Shown: positions 34,641 through 43,998 of the stretch, in pieces
How the letters are laid out: every line of letters begins with the position of its first letter
Numbering within the stretch: the first letter of the stretch is position 1
From: Anaerolineaceae bacterium
GTDB taxonomy: Bacteria; Chloroflexota; Anaerolineae; Anaerolineales; Anaerolineaceae
DNA length: 64,000 bases
Direction: 5' to 3'
Assembly (NCBI GenBank): GCA_016841525.1
Contig: JAENYZ010000001.1
Coordinates: 248,001 to 312,000 of the forward strand
Notes under the pieces: model-generated
The model's database searches: none
Told to the model about the DNA's origin: nothing
What the model saw: only the letters and a program-made list of their open reading frames with translations
Position numbers and translations under genes: made by a program

Positions 34641-34850
34641 TATTATTTCAGATTTCTCTTCACTCAATAATAGTAAAGAGAGATTGGCAGAAACTGCAGA
34701 TATTTGGTTGGTGGTTGCCCGGTTTTCATCTTGCTTAAACCACCCTGCGTCAACTGAAATTGTTCCAGCAAGAAATGATAAAGCCATTACAAATACCAGC
34801 ACCAGGGTTAATAAAACATGCCTGAAATTTATCTTGTTTGCTTTGTTCAT
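34617..34850 (-). CDS. Small secreted or anchored protein with FLPLI tail, 77 residues
   Basis: ATG 34850 overlaps the stop of the upstream gene (ATGA) and has GGGGAG five bases upstream. The N-terminus is a membrane/signal segment (residues 12-31, LLTLVLVFVMALSFLAG). The product ends I-I-F-L-P-L-I-M-K, the same tail as the 1382-residue protein at 36042 and the broken gene at 29754. The 3' end overlaps the integrase remnant on the other strand. No known family. Confidence 0.6.
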   Translation of the reverse strand: MNKANKINFRHVLLTLVLVFVMALSFLAGTISVDAGWFKQDENRATTNQISAVSANLSLLLLSEEKSEIIFLPLIMK

Positions 34851-35263
34851 TTGCTCCCCGAAAGAGCCTCTAATTTGCGGCAATCTCCAGTATTACAACC
34901 AGGCGGGTTGCTGGATGACAATGTTTCATAAAACACCCAAACACTCCTGTTCATTGACATATTGGTCAGACCAATTGCCATCACACGGTTTATAAAGGAC
35001 TGATTTTCGGGAGTGTTGGCGACAGCAAAATAAGCAATACCATTTTCAGGATTAGCGCATCTTATATGCGCCCGATTATCAAATATTGCCACCTGGTTGA
35101 TATCGCAATTGAAACTTGTCATATATCGCGTTTCATCCCCTATAATGTCTTGAGCCTGGACCTTTGATTGTCTATTGAATAACCGACCTGCCAAAAAACT
35201 GGCAAACAGTAGTAAAACAACAGCCACGGCATATACAACTTTTTTAATAATTTCATTAGACAT
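34847..35263 (-). CDS. Small membrane-anchored or secreted hypothetical protein, 138 residues
   Basis: ATG 35263 has AAAGGAG seven bases upstream. Residues 9-26 are a hydrophobic segment (VVYAVAVVLLLFASFLAG) followed by an extracytoplasmic part with four cysteines (C53, C69, and the pair in PGCNTGDC near the end), likely disulfides. It is translationally coupled to the following small secreted protein; both share the F-L-A-G end of the membrane segment, so they may be paralogs that diverged. Function unknown. Confidence 0.65.
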   Translation of the reverse strand: MSNEIIKKVVYAVAVVLLLFASFLAGRLFNRQSKVQAQDIIGDETRYMTSFNCDINQVAIFDNRAHIRCANPENGIAYFAVANTPENQSFINRVMAIGLTNMSMNRSVWVFYETLSSSNPPGCNTGDCRKLEALSGSK

Positions 35264-35753
35264 GAAGAACTCCTTTGAATAGGGAATCTAATACTTTTCC
35301 ATCGAAGAGAATTAAATATATATTAGCAGAAACTCCAATCTTATTTCAATATTTTGGCCCCTAATGATAAAGATTTATCCATGCTTTAAATTTGTCCATA
35401 TGTAAAACACACCCAAAAAATGAAAAGCTTTATCCATCCCTAGAAAAAGCGCATTAAAATGCTAATTTCACGCTAGTCAAGCTGTATACCTTGACATTCT
35501 AGATAAGCTACAAAGAGATCTTCATTAATTTTGATCTTTTATATGTGTTGCTCTTAACCTCTTAAAAATTTTTCAATCATCACTTCATTCAACCCTATGT
35601 ATTTCCAATATATCCTTGAAACCAACCAATTACCAAGCTTTCATTTGCAATCCCGAATCAAGTCGCCTGTTTTTCTCTAATGAAACATCGAGTTCAAATA
35701 TACATTTGCCCACCTCTGCTTTGCTTCGGGTGACCCGCTTTACTCAAGAAAAT

Positions 35754-35772
35754 AATCTCTCGCCGCCCGTTT
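35754..35772 (+). repeat. Possible tRNA-Gly 3'-end relic
   Basis: AATCTCTCGCCGCCCGTTT resembles the tRNA 3' strand (AATCTCGTCGCCCGCTTT) and even more the relic at 34405-34423. It may mark the right attachment site of the island. Short match, so uncertain. Confidence 0.35.
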
Positions 35773-35920
35773 CTTCTATCTCGTAAATAACAATTAAAAA
35801 CTAAAGGTTAAAAATCCCAACATCCTTTGAGGACAATCCTGACCACTGTCCAAATTTTCCAATACCCATTCATCTGCTTTTTTCGAAATTCAGGAAAAAA
35901 TTACATAAGAATTGAGTTTC

Positions 35921-35950
35921 TTGATGTATAATAAATTAAATTAATATAAT
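35921..35950 (+). promoter_or_regulatory. Candidate promoter of the large secreted protein gene
   Basis: TTGATG (35921-35926) and TATAAT (35945-35950) are 18 bases apart; another TATAAT follows the first box directly. It is about 90 bases before ATG 36042. The gene also has GGAAGGGAG before its start. Confidence 0.4.
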
Positions 35951-36041
35951 TCCCCAAAACACAATAAGAACATCGCATCCTTCACCAATCAACACAGGAG
36001 CAATATACAACTAAAAAAGACCTTCAGAAAGGAAGGGAGCC

Positions 36042-39000
36042 ATGAAACGTTATTATATTCTGGTTTTGTTAGCTTTTATTCTGCTCGTCCCCCTGGTGTC
36101 GTCCGAAGCTGAGCGTGCCTACCCCACCTTGCCCGGCTCAATCTCCTCCCCGAGCTTCGGATATGTAGTTCACTATGATGACACAGATCCACTTTCAGCG
36201 GATTACATGCCAGCTGCCCAGGCACAATTTATGGTGGACACGGGCAACAACGATGATACGCCATCAGTTGGAAATCCGAATGGCCTTCATGTCGGCTATA
36301 CTGATGTCGGCTTTAAAGCGCCGGACTTTCTCAGTTCAACCCGGAATTTATATACCTATGCCTGCACCAACTGTGACAGCGGCTGCGCGCCAGCTGACGC
36401 AATCCTAATGCCAGCATCTATGTACGACACATCGGGTGAGCAGTGCATCCGATCAGTACTCGGTCACGAGCTTTTCCACCATGTCCAATTTGCTTATATC
36501 ACGTTCAACAAATGGCCAAATTGGGTCCACCCCCTGGAAGGCACCGCGCGCATGTTTCAGGATAAATTTTACAACGACCTGGATGCCTGGAATGGGGCAG
36601 GATGCTGCTGTGGGTATGTCGGTGAGATAAACGGTTACCTGGCTAATCCTAATCGAACTATTTGGGACCTGAGTTACCCTTCGGTGCTGTGGTGGACCTA
36701 TCTCACAGAACAGCTTGGCACCCTGAACGCTGAACCCAATGCCGGGGCTGATTTTGTCGTTGAGCTGTGGGAACGGGCCGAGGCAAACAACAGCCCGGTG
36801 GATGTCGTCAAAGCAGTGCGCGAAGCCATCGCTGCCTTTACCAGCAGGAGCATGGAATCCATGTTCCAGGATTTCACCATCACAAACTATACCAAGCAAT
36901 TGGACCTTTCCCTGCTGCCATCCCCCGCTCGATATCGGTACCGTGATGAAAGCGACGGCAATGGTTTGATTTTCAACTCTGTTGCCTGGACCTGGGGTGG
37001 ATTAGCGCCGCATACTGCATCATCGGATGTTAAACGCTGGGGCGCTCGTTATTTTGAGGCAGATGTATCAAGCTGCGGCGACGGCGTGGTCGGTTTTCAT
37101 TCAGAAGGCGACCAGGCTGGTTACGCCCTGATCCCAATCAAAGGCACGGACAAAGTCCAATCGATCAACAAAGCCACTGTTGCAAATTATTCACGCGCAC
37201 TGCTGCAGACAAGCGCTTCCCCTTTTAAAAAATTGGGGGTTGTGGTGACCGGCGGCAACACGGATGCTGATTTCACCTACACCTTTGACTGCGGCCAGGT
37301 GGATATGTATATCCGGGAACCTAAACATCCAGATCCGATCGCCTATGTCGGTGCGTATAACGAACCTGAGCGTTTCCTGGTCAAAGTGCGCGTCCAGGGT
37401 CCCGCTTCCTTAGGAACACCCTCTGTAGAAGGATTGGATAGTGATGATTTTACAGTATTCGTCGGCAATCACAGTGACCCGGCTAATGAAGCTGAGGTGA
37501 TCAACGGCGCATATGTCCAGGGAGAGTATTGGCTTGTGGTGCAAGCGCCAGAAAAGGAGAGCCCTGAACCAGATACCTATAACCTGACCGTCAAACTCGG
37601 TAACATCGCCATTGCATCCAATGAAGCTGCCGTCGTCTATGCGACTAAAAGTGTTGATCAAATGCTGGTCATCGATAAGTCAGGCAGCATGGACTATCCA
37701 ACGGGCTACTCGAAAATTGATGCGGCTAAGGAAGCTGGCAAGCTGTTTGTCGATTCCGCACGCCGCAGCGATTACACCGGCGTGGTCAGTTTTAGCGGTG
37801 ACATGAGTGAACCAAATGATGATGCAACTCTTGAATACAAGCTGCAGCCGGTCACAGAGGACAGCCGGCTGGAAGCCAAGGAGGCGATCCAGCTTATTGA
37901 AACTGAAAACATGACCTCCATCGGGGATGGCATGTACCTGGCTTACGATGAAATTGTTAACTCAGGTAACGGCCGACCAGCGCCACCAACAGAACGCTGG
38001 ATTATCCTGTTGAGCGACGGGATGGAAAATGAAGCGGCTTACTGGGATAACGTAAAGAACTATGTCCATGATAACAATATCAAAGTTAACGCCATAGCCC
38101 TGGGACCCATGAGCGATCAACCTTTAATGCAGTCGATTGCAGCCTATACTGGCGGACGCTACTACTACGTGGATCTCCCCCCAGCCACAACAAGCACTGC
38201 AGAATTCGAGGGTAGAGCCATAAGTGAAGTGCTAATGGAACTCGGCGATGCCTATGCCTTATCCGCCGAACGCATCCAAACCCATGAGCGCCTGTGGGAA
38301 AACCAGGGTTGGTTATCTGCCGGTGAAGTTGTTGAGCTTTATGTTGATGTGCGTGAAGAAAGCGTCGAAGACCCCCTATTCACTTTATCCTGGAGCGGCG
38401 GTGTGATGGGTGATTACAACATTTATGACCCGGATGGCACTTCTATTGGCAATCTTCCAGATGTCGAAATCAACCGGGATGAATACCACGCCACCTTCCG
38501 ACTGCCCAGACTGGCACCGGGCACCTGGACGATCTATTTACGTGCGTATAACGAGCTGGGATACAGGGCGACGCTGTCCGGCATCAACCGTTATGGCGCT
38601 CAGCTGCAGCTGTTTTTCGGGGCATACGGTATGACCTATGAATTAGACACCAACCAGTTTTTGCTCAATCAACCCGTGCCGATCATTGCCAGCCTGACTG
38701 ATATGAAAGGTTCAGTTTTGGAAGCGCAGGTCAGGGCAAGCATTGAACATCCTGACGAATCAAATATGTCCATATCTCTTTACGATGACGGCAACCATGG
38801 TGACGGCTTCCCAGCCGATGGCATCTACGGGGGCTTATACTACCGCACGACTGTAGGAAGCAAAACCAGTCAAACTGACGAGAAATATGAAAAGCGGGGG
38901 AGTTACATTGTCACCCTGCTGGCAGAAGGCAAAGACAATATTGGGGGCGAATTCCAGAGGGTTGCAAGAGGGTCTTTCAGTGTGATCGAACCGCTGGAAC

Positions 39001-40190
39001 CAACTTTTGAATTTGAGGATACGGATGAGGACGGTCTGATCAATCTCTATGAAAATCTATATCCCTGCATGGCTTATGACGCTAAAGACAGCCATCTGGA
39101 CCCGGATTTCGATGATTTGGCCAGCCTGGATGAGTTCAACTTGGGAACCAACCCCTGCAATCCAGATACGGATAACGGGGGCGAAAATGACCAGTCAGAA
39201 ATCAAACGAAATGCAAATCCGCTGGATGGATCCGACGATTTACTGCCGCAACCGATCGATGTCGGTGTGATCAGCCAGGTATCCCATGACCTGGGCGATC
39301 CCGGGTTGAAACCTTACGCCAACCTGATCCGCTACCCCGCCAGCCTGGCATATCAGCGAATCCTGCTCTTCCGCCGAACCAGTTTGAGTGATCCTTATAT
39401 CCTTATCGATGAATTCGACGCACAGGCTGAGGGAGGCTTATATTACGATGAAGGGTTAACTGCTGGCATCCGCTATTATTACCGCCTTATTGGGGTCAAT
39501 GGAGAAACGATGAGCGCACCCAGTGGGGAATTCAGCGGTATACCCCGTGCAAACCCCATCCCACCTGTAGGCGGTATCGTCATTAACAACCACGCGATGT
39601 TTGTAACATCCATCTACGTCAGGCTCCACCTGCCCCTGGACCTCCCTTATACCATAACAGGGGAGGGGCTTGAAGAAAACCGAGCAGGTATCGAAATGCT
39701 CATCGGTAATGACCCGTTGTTTACAGAAAGAGGATGGCAGCCTTACGACCCTGATCCCGAATGGACGCTCAGCCCTGACGGGGAAGGGAATGCTGACGTG
39801 TATGTCAAATTCAGAGATGAAGAAGGTAGTGAATCGGAAACCTACCATGCAAATGTAATTGTCCTTTCACCTGATGAGCTGGGCGGGATCCAGCTGCGTG
39901 TTTTGCTTCAAGATTATCTTGCGAGAGATGCCAGAGCGACACTGATTACGCAAGCTGGTGTCGTGGTGATACCTGAGGGTGAAACCGGTCTGCCGCCCGC
40001 CTACACTGATGCCGAAGGCAATGCCATCCTGGAGAACCTGCCCCCGGGTTTATACAAGTTAATTGTTCAATTCCATGGATATATACCGCTGATTATTGAA
40101 GACATCGAGGTGATAGGCGGCGAGATCAACTGGTTGGGCGAAGTAATTCTGGTCCCCTGGCAAACCTTTTTGCCGATAATTATAAAATAG
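36042..40190 (+). CDS. Large secreted zincin-vWA protein (CLCA-like) with FLPIIIK tail
   Basis: The 1382-residue product has a signal peptide (residues 1-22) and a metallopeptidase-like domain with HELFHH at 142-147. E167 in H-P-L-E-G-T-A-R is the likely third zinc ligand. About 100 residues further on the domain ends and beta-rich parts follow. A von Willebrand A domain begins near 540 with the MIDAS motif D545-x-S-x-S. Next comes an Ig-like/macroglobulin-type region (about 750-960), a thrombospondin type-3-like calcium segment (EDTDEDGL, then D-P-D-F-D-D, about 985-1060), fibronectin-like parts and a carboxypeptidase-regulatory-like domain before the last 15 residues. It ends W-Q-T-F-L-P-I-I-I-K. 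The order zincin then vWA recalls CLCA proteins. Single-gene unit with its own terminator. Confidence 0.82.
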   Translation: MKRYYILVLLAFILLVPLVSSEAERAYPTLPGSISSPSFGYVVHYDDTDPLSADYMPAAQAQFMVDTGNNDDTPSVGNPNGLHVGYTDVGFKAPDFLSSTRNLYTYACTNCDSGCAPADAILMPASMYDTSGEQCIRSVLGHELFHHVQFAYITFNKWPNWVHPLEGTARMFQDKFYNDLDAWNGAGCCCGYVGEINGYLANPNRTIWDLSYPSVLWWTYLTEQLGTLNAEPNAGADFVVELWERAEANNSPVDVVKAVREAIAAFTSRSMESMFQDFTITNYTKQLDLSLLPSPARYRYRDESDGNGLIFNSVAWTWGGLAPHTASSDVKRWGARYFEADVSSCGDGVVGFHSEGDQAGYALIPIKGTDKVQSINKATVANYSRALLQTSASPFKKLGVVVTGGNTDADFTYTFDCGQVDMYIREPKHPDPIAYVGAYNEPERFLVKVRVQGPASLGTPSVEGLDSDDFTVFVGNHSDPANEAEVINGAYVQGEYWLVVQAPEKESPEPDTYNLTVKLGNIAIASNEAAVVYATKSVDQMLVIDKSGSMDYPTGYSKIDAAKEAGKLFVDSARRSDYTGVVSFSGDMSEPNDDATLEYKLQPVTEDSRLEAKEAIQLIETENMTSIGDGMYLAYDEIVNSGNGRPAPPTERWIILLSDGMENEAAYWDNVKNYVHDNNIKVNAIALGPMSDQPLMQSIAAYTGGRYYYVDLPPATTSTAEFEGRAISEVLMELGDAYALSAERIQTHERLWENQGWLSAGEVVELYVDVREESVEDPLFTLSWSGGVMGDYNIYDPDGTSIGNLPDVEINRDEYHATFRLPRLAPGTWTIYLRAYNELGYRATLSGINRYGAQLQLFFGAYGMTYELDTNQFLLNQPVPIIASLTDMKGSVLEAQVRASIEHPDESNMSISLYDDGNHGDGFPADGIYGGLYYRTTVGSKTSQTDEKYEKRGSYIVTLLAEGKDNIGGEFQRVARGSFSVIEPLEPTFEFEDTDEDGLINLYENLYPCMAYDAKDSHLDPDFDDLASLDEFNLGTNPCNPDTDNGGENDQSEIKRNANPLDGSDDLLPQPIDVGVISQVSHDLGDPGLKPYANLIRYPASLAYQRILLFRRTSLSDPYILIDEFDAQAEGGLYYDEGLTAGIRYYYRLIGVNGETMSAPSGEFSGIPRANPIPPVGGIVINNHAMFVTSIYVRLHLPLDLPYTITGEGLEENRAGIEMLIGNDPLFTERGWQPYDPDPEWTLSPDGEGNADVYVKFRDEEGSESETYHANVIVLSPDELGGIQLRVLLQDYLARDARATLITQAGVVVIPEGETGLPPAYTDAEGNAILENLPPGLYKLIVQFHGYIPLIIEDIEVIGGEINWLGEVILVPWQTFLPIIIK

Positions 40191-40225
40191 TCCAGTTGAC
40201 TTGATATTCCTTGGACCAATAGATC

Positions 40226-40262
40226 AACACCGGATCAATGCTACATTGATCCGGTGTTTTTT
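40226..40262 (+). terminator. Terminator of the large secreted protein gene
   Basis: AACACCGGATCAATG (40226-40240) and CATTGATCCGGTGTT (40244-40258) make a perfect 15-bp stem with a 3-base loop, then a T-run. Confidence 0.93.
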
Positions 40263-40405
40263 CTGGAAAATATTTCATTGAAATAGGAGAAGACCGGGCG
40301 TTCTGAAAAGCAAATTTATAATGTCCAGATTAAACCCTTGAGTAAATGGAGAGGTCTTATGATCAAGAAAAAAAATGTTGACTAATCGCCGCTAATGCGT
40401 ATTAA

Positions 40406-43186
40406 CTATTCACCCTTATCCTCCAGCGCCTTCTTAATTCTATCCTGGGTTGCCGGCAGGGCTCGCACCCACACACCCGCCGCATCATGGATCGCATTGA
40501 TCACCGCCGGTGCGGTTGGTGAAAGCGCCAATTCGCCCATGCCCTTGGCACCAAAGGGCCCCTTCGGGTGTGGATCAGTAATCGGAATCGCCACAATTTC
40601 AGGAATGTCCCTGAAGCGCAGCAGCCCTAAATCCCTTAGCTGTCTTGTCTTTGGCACGCCCTCTTCGATAATAAAATTTTCGCTCAATGCATACCCCAGC
40701 CCTTGAACAACCGCCCCTTCGATTTGCCCGATCACATTTTTATAAATAATGGGCTCACCTGAGTCATGCGCTGCAATAATCTTATGCACTTTTACTACGC
40801 CGGTTTCCAGGTTCACCGCCAGGATCGCGGCTTGCACCCCAAAGTCATAGGCGAAGTGCAGCGGCGCTTCCGGCACACCAGGGTAAGCTGGGATTTCCTC
40901 AAAGGGTGCCTGGGTCTTTGGCGCTTCATAATCTGCCTTATTTACAAACTCGCTTGCACCGGATGCCAGAATTTTCAGGAGGATGATCTCGCCGCCTGTC
41001 TCTTTATTAATAAAACGACCGTCCCGAATTTCAATCAAATCTTCCGAAATCCCAAACTCATCTGAAACGGTTTCCCAGAGCATCGCTCGCAAACCCTCAG
41101 CAGCTAATTTTGCTGCGTTTCCCGTCACGAAAGTGGCTCGGGAGGCTGTTGTGATGCCCCCGTGCGGATCTTCACGGGTATCCCCCGTGTGAACGCGAAT
41201 ATCCTTCAAAGGAACCCCTAACACCCGGGATGAAATCGTCGCCACAACCTGGTTCGAGCCCTGCCCCATATCCGTGCCGCCGTGTCGAACTAAAAAACTG
41301 CCGTCTTTTTCAAGGCTCACCTGCGCGCTGGATCGGTCTGGGACGCTGATACCAAGCCCGACGTTCTTATACGCACAGGCAATTCCCACACCCAGTTTTT
41401 CTTTCTCGCCGACTTGCGGCATCTCTGTTTTCGCCAATGTCTCCTTCACAGCATTCAAGCACTGAATCATGCCGGCACCGACATCCTCCGTCAGCACATC
41501 GCCAGTGATGGTCGCCTTGCCGTAATCAAGTGCATTCATCAGCCTTGTTTCAATGGGATCCAATCCCAATGTGTCAATCATGTGCTGAATGTGTGTTTCT
41601 GCTGCAAAGGCAACCTGCGGGCTGCCGTAACCTCGAAACGCACCAGCCGGGTTGTTGTTGGTGTGAACAGCGTAGGTGTTTACTTCAACATTGGGCACCT
41701 CGTATGGACCGCAGGCAAATGCCATCATGCGGAACAGCACCGTCTCCCCTGCTGAGGCATAGGCACCGGTATCGCCGTAAACCTTCACATCTGCTGCCAC
41801 GAGTTTCCCGTCCCTGGTCATGCCCATTTTGTAATAAAGTTCTGCTGCATGGCGCTTATAACTGACGAAAATCGATTCTTCACGGCTCCAATGCACCTTA
41901 ACCGGTCTGCCTGTGTGATATGCCGCTAAAGCAGCATGGATCTGACCGGCGATGTCTTCCTTGCCGCCAAACCCACCGCCCAAATAGACATGGGCAACCT
42001 GCACCCTCTCCTCATCCATACCCAGCACACGGGCGAGCTGTTCCCTGTCCTCAACAGGGCCCTGGCTCCCCACATAAACCTTGACCGTGCCATCCGCCTC
42101 CAAAAGGCCAATGCTCGTCTCGGGTTCCATATAAGCATGTTCTACAAGGGGGACGCTGTAACGCTGCTCGTAGATCAAATCGGCTTCTGCAAAGCCCTTT
42201 TCTGGGTCTCCTTTGCGAACGTGAAAATGCTTCAATACGTTGGGCATGTCTGGGTAAGTATCCTTCAGCCTGGGATGCAACACTGGCGCGTCGCCTTTTA
42301 ATGCGTCCTCGATTGTGGCAACAACCGGTAATGGTTCAATTTCCACTTTTACAGCCTCAACCGCCGCCTGCACCTGTTCTTCGGATTCGCCAATCACCAG
42401 GGCTAAAGTATCACCAACATACCGGACCACATCATCGCAAAAAACCTGTTGATCCAGCAGGACCAGACCATATATATTCTCGCCGGGGATATCCTTGCTG
42501 GTTAAGACCTTCACGATCCCGGGCATTTTTTCAGCTTTACTGATATCAATTTTCTTAACTTTCCCATGGGGTATGTTTGCCCGAACTGCTTTTGCAACCA
42601 GCATCCCTTCAAACCGCAAATCATCGGTGTAGATTTTCTGACCGGTTAATTTTTCGATGGTCATATATTCATTGGCTGTGTCTTCTTCCGTCCATGTGCT
42701 TGCTACCTCTCCCCTCAAAATTGCGGCAGCGCGTTTGATCGATTGATTCATTCGGTACAGACCTGCACAGCGGCATAAGGTGCCGGAAATGGCACGCTCA
42801 ATTGCTTCATCCGAAGGATTCAGTGTCTCATCCAGTAAAGCTTTTGCCGACAAAATTGCCCCGGATGCACAAAAACCGCATTGAAAAATACCATCCTCAA
42901 TCACGGTCTGGATCAAGGGATGCGGGATGCCGTCACGGATAGCCAGGTTCTCAATGGTTTCGATGACAGCACCATCCAGCCTTGACATCTTTCCAACGCA
43001 GGAGATTCTAGCTTTGCCATTGATGATCACCTTGCATAAACCACAGGTGCCTTTGCTGTCACAACCTTGTTTTGTCCCCGTCAGACGAAGTCCTTCCCGC
43101 AGGAATTTTACCAAAGGCCAATCAAAATACTTTTGGTCTACTCGGACATCTTTACCGTTAACAACAATATTAATTTCTTTTTCCAT
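40406..43186 (-). CDS. Fused 2Fe-2S / molybdopterin hydroxylase (xanthine oxidase family, aldehyde oxidoreductase type)
   Basis: The N-terminal 155 residues hold two 2Fe-2S sites: C42/C48/C51/C63 and C103/C106/C138/C140. The rest is the molybdopterin-binding subunit with GGGFGGKED, GAFRGYGSPQ and, near the end, GAKGMGE with the base-catalyst glutamate E885. No FAD domain is present. This single-chain layout matches aldehyde oxidoreductase (Mop) and selenium-dependent xanthine dehydrogenase. The first cluster has C-x5-C instead of the common C-x4-C, which I associate with the latter branch. Purines, aldehydes or N-heterocycles are possible substrates. No Mo cofactor, transporter or maturation genes lie in the window. 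The DUF4230 gene upstream on the same strand ends 93 bases before it. Confidence 0.87.
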   Translation of the reverse strand: MEKEINIVVNGKDVRVDQKYFDWPLVKFLREGLRLTGTKQGCDSKGTCGLCKVIINGKARISCVGKMSRLDGAVIETIENLAIRDGIPHPLIQTVIEDGIFQCGFCASGAILSAKALLDETLNPSDEAIERAISGTLCRCAGLYRMNQSIKRAAAILRGEVASTWTEEDTANEYMTIEKLTGQKIYTDDLRFEGMLVAKAVRANIPHGKVKKIDISKAEKMPGIVKVLTSKDIPGENIYGLVLLDQQVFCDDVVRYVGDTLALVIGESEEQVQAAVEAVKVEIEPLPVVATIEDALKGDAPVLHPRLKDTYPDMPNVLKHFHVRKGDPEKGFAEADLIYEQRYSVPLVEHAYMEPETSIGLLEADGTVKVYVGSQGPVEDREQLARVLGMDEERVQVAHVYLGGGFGGKEDIAGQIHAALAAYHTGRPVKVHWSREESIFVSYKRHAAELYYKMGMTRDGKLVAADVKVYGDTGAYASAGETVLFRMMAFACGPYEVPNVEVNTYAVHTNNNPAGAFRGYGSPQVAFAAETHIQHMIDTLGLDPIETRLMNALDYGKATITGDVLTEDVGAGMIQCLNAVKETLAKTEMPQVGEKEKLGVGIACAYKNVGLGISVPDRSSAQVSLEKDGSFLVRHGGTDMGQGSNQVVATISSRVLGVPLKDIRVHTGDTREDPHGGITTASRATFVTGNAAKLAAEGLRAMLWETVSDEFGISEDLIEIRDGRFINKETGGEIILLKILASGASEFVNKADYEAPKTQAPFEEIPAYPGVPEAPLHFAYDFGVQAAILAVNLETGVVKVHKIIAAHDSGEPIIYKNVIGQIEGAVVQGLGYALSENFIIEEGVPKTRQLRDLGLLRFRDIPEIVAIPITDPHPKGPFGAKGMGELALSPTAPAVINAIHDAAGVWVRALPATQDRIKKALEDKGE

Positions 43187-43279
43187 TGGTGGTTCCTTGT
43201 AAAAATGGTGACAAACTACTTATAAATAATGCATGGCACTTTAAACCCAGTTTAGTAATAAGTTAACATCAAGCTCTAG

Positions 43280-43951
43280 TCATTCAAATACAACTTGCTG
43301 ATACCCAAGGGTATTAAACAGCCGCTCCATGTAAACCTCTGCGTTTTGTTGTGCTTGTGCTAAAATGCCGTCCTCAATAGCAGCCTTCAGGATCTCCGCC
43401 TCAGCTACCTGGCGTGCATTTGTCTCTAAATCCTGGTCGCTTTTCCGCAAGATGCCGGTAGTGCGGTCGTAAACGAAGGAGTCATCATTATTGAGTGTTG
43501 CCACAAACACTTCCGCATCGGGAAGCGCAGCATACAGGACCCCATCTTCTAAACGCATATCTTCTGTGCCAATTTTAGAAAGATCAACCCCAGCAATAAC
43601 ATACCCTCGTGCAACAAACAACAAACGATCACCAAATAGCGGTCCAAAAACGCCCTGGTTGATCTCAGCAGTGATCACTTTTTCGATTGAATATTGGATG
43701 GTTTCCAGCCGTGCCAGGGATTGAACTTCCCGAATAATCGTTACTGGATCCGGGATAATCGTTGGCGTGGGATTGAGTAATTTTGAAACCTGAGTGCTGA
43801 TCGAGCTGTTTAAATTTTGAATGGGCGAAACCGCTGCATTTATAGTTTGGTTGATCGTGAATGCAAAAAACAGGATCGAACCGATAACCGTTATTAATAA
43901 AATGATCAATAAAATTTTTATTAAACTGATCGATGATTTTTCTTTTTCCAT
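43280..43951 (-). CDS. DUF4230 domain membrane-anchored protein
   Basis: A single membrane segment (about residues 10-32) is followed by a soluble domain with the DUF4230 pattern (V-x-x-L-A-R-L-E-T-I-Q-Y, then A-R-G-Y-V-I-A-G-V-D-L, then V-Y-D-R-T-T-G). The C-terminal helix ends with a short conserved strand. DUF4230 proteins are widespread and uncharacterised. The flanking genes give no functional hint. Confidence 0.8.
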   Translation of the reverse strand: MEKEKSSISLIKILLIILLITVIGSILFFAFTINQTINAAVSPIQNLNSSISTQVSKLLNPTPTIIPDPVTIIREVQSLARLETIQYSIEKVITAEINQGVFGPLFGDRLLFVARGYVIAGVDLSKIGTEDMRLEDGVLYAALPDAEVFVATLNNDDSFVYDRTTGILRKSDQDLETNARQVAEAEILKAAIEDGILAQAQQNAEVYMERLFNTLGYQQVVFE

Positions 43952-43998
43952 CTTATTTCTCCTTCACTACGAATAAAACCCATAGGATGAATATCAGT

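Larger units (their letters stand above)
35264..36041. other. 778-base AT-rich gap, right end of the tRNA-Gly island
   Basis: No coding sequence with a ribosome binding site on either strand. It contains a possible fourth relic of the tRNA-Gly 3' end (35754-35772) and a promoter candidate (35921-35950) for the large secreted protein. Confidence 0.6.

Noticed and set aside
39456-39848. Minus-strand open frame inside the large secreted protein
   Set aside because: No ribosome binding site, arginine-rich shadow composition; the plus-strand frame is continuous from signal peptide to tail.
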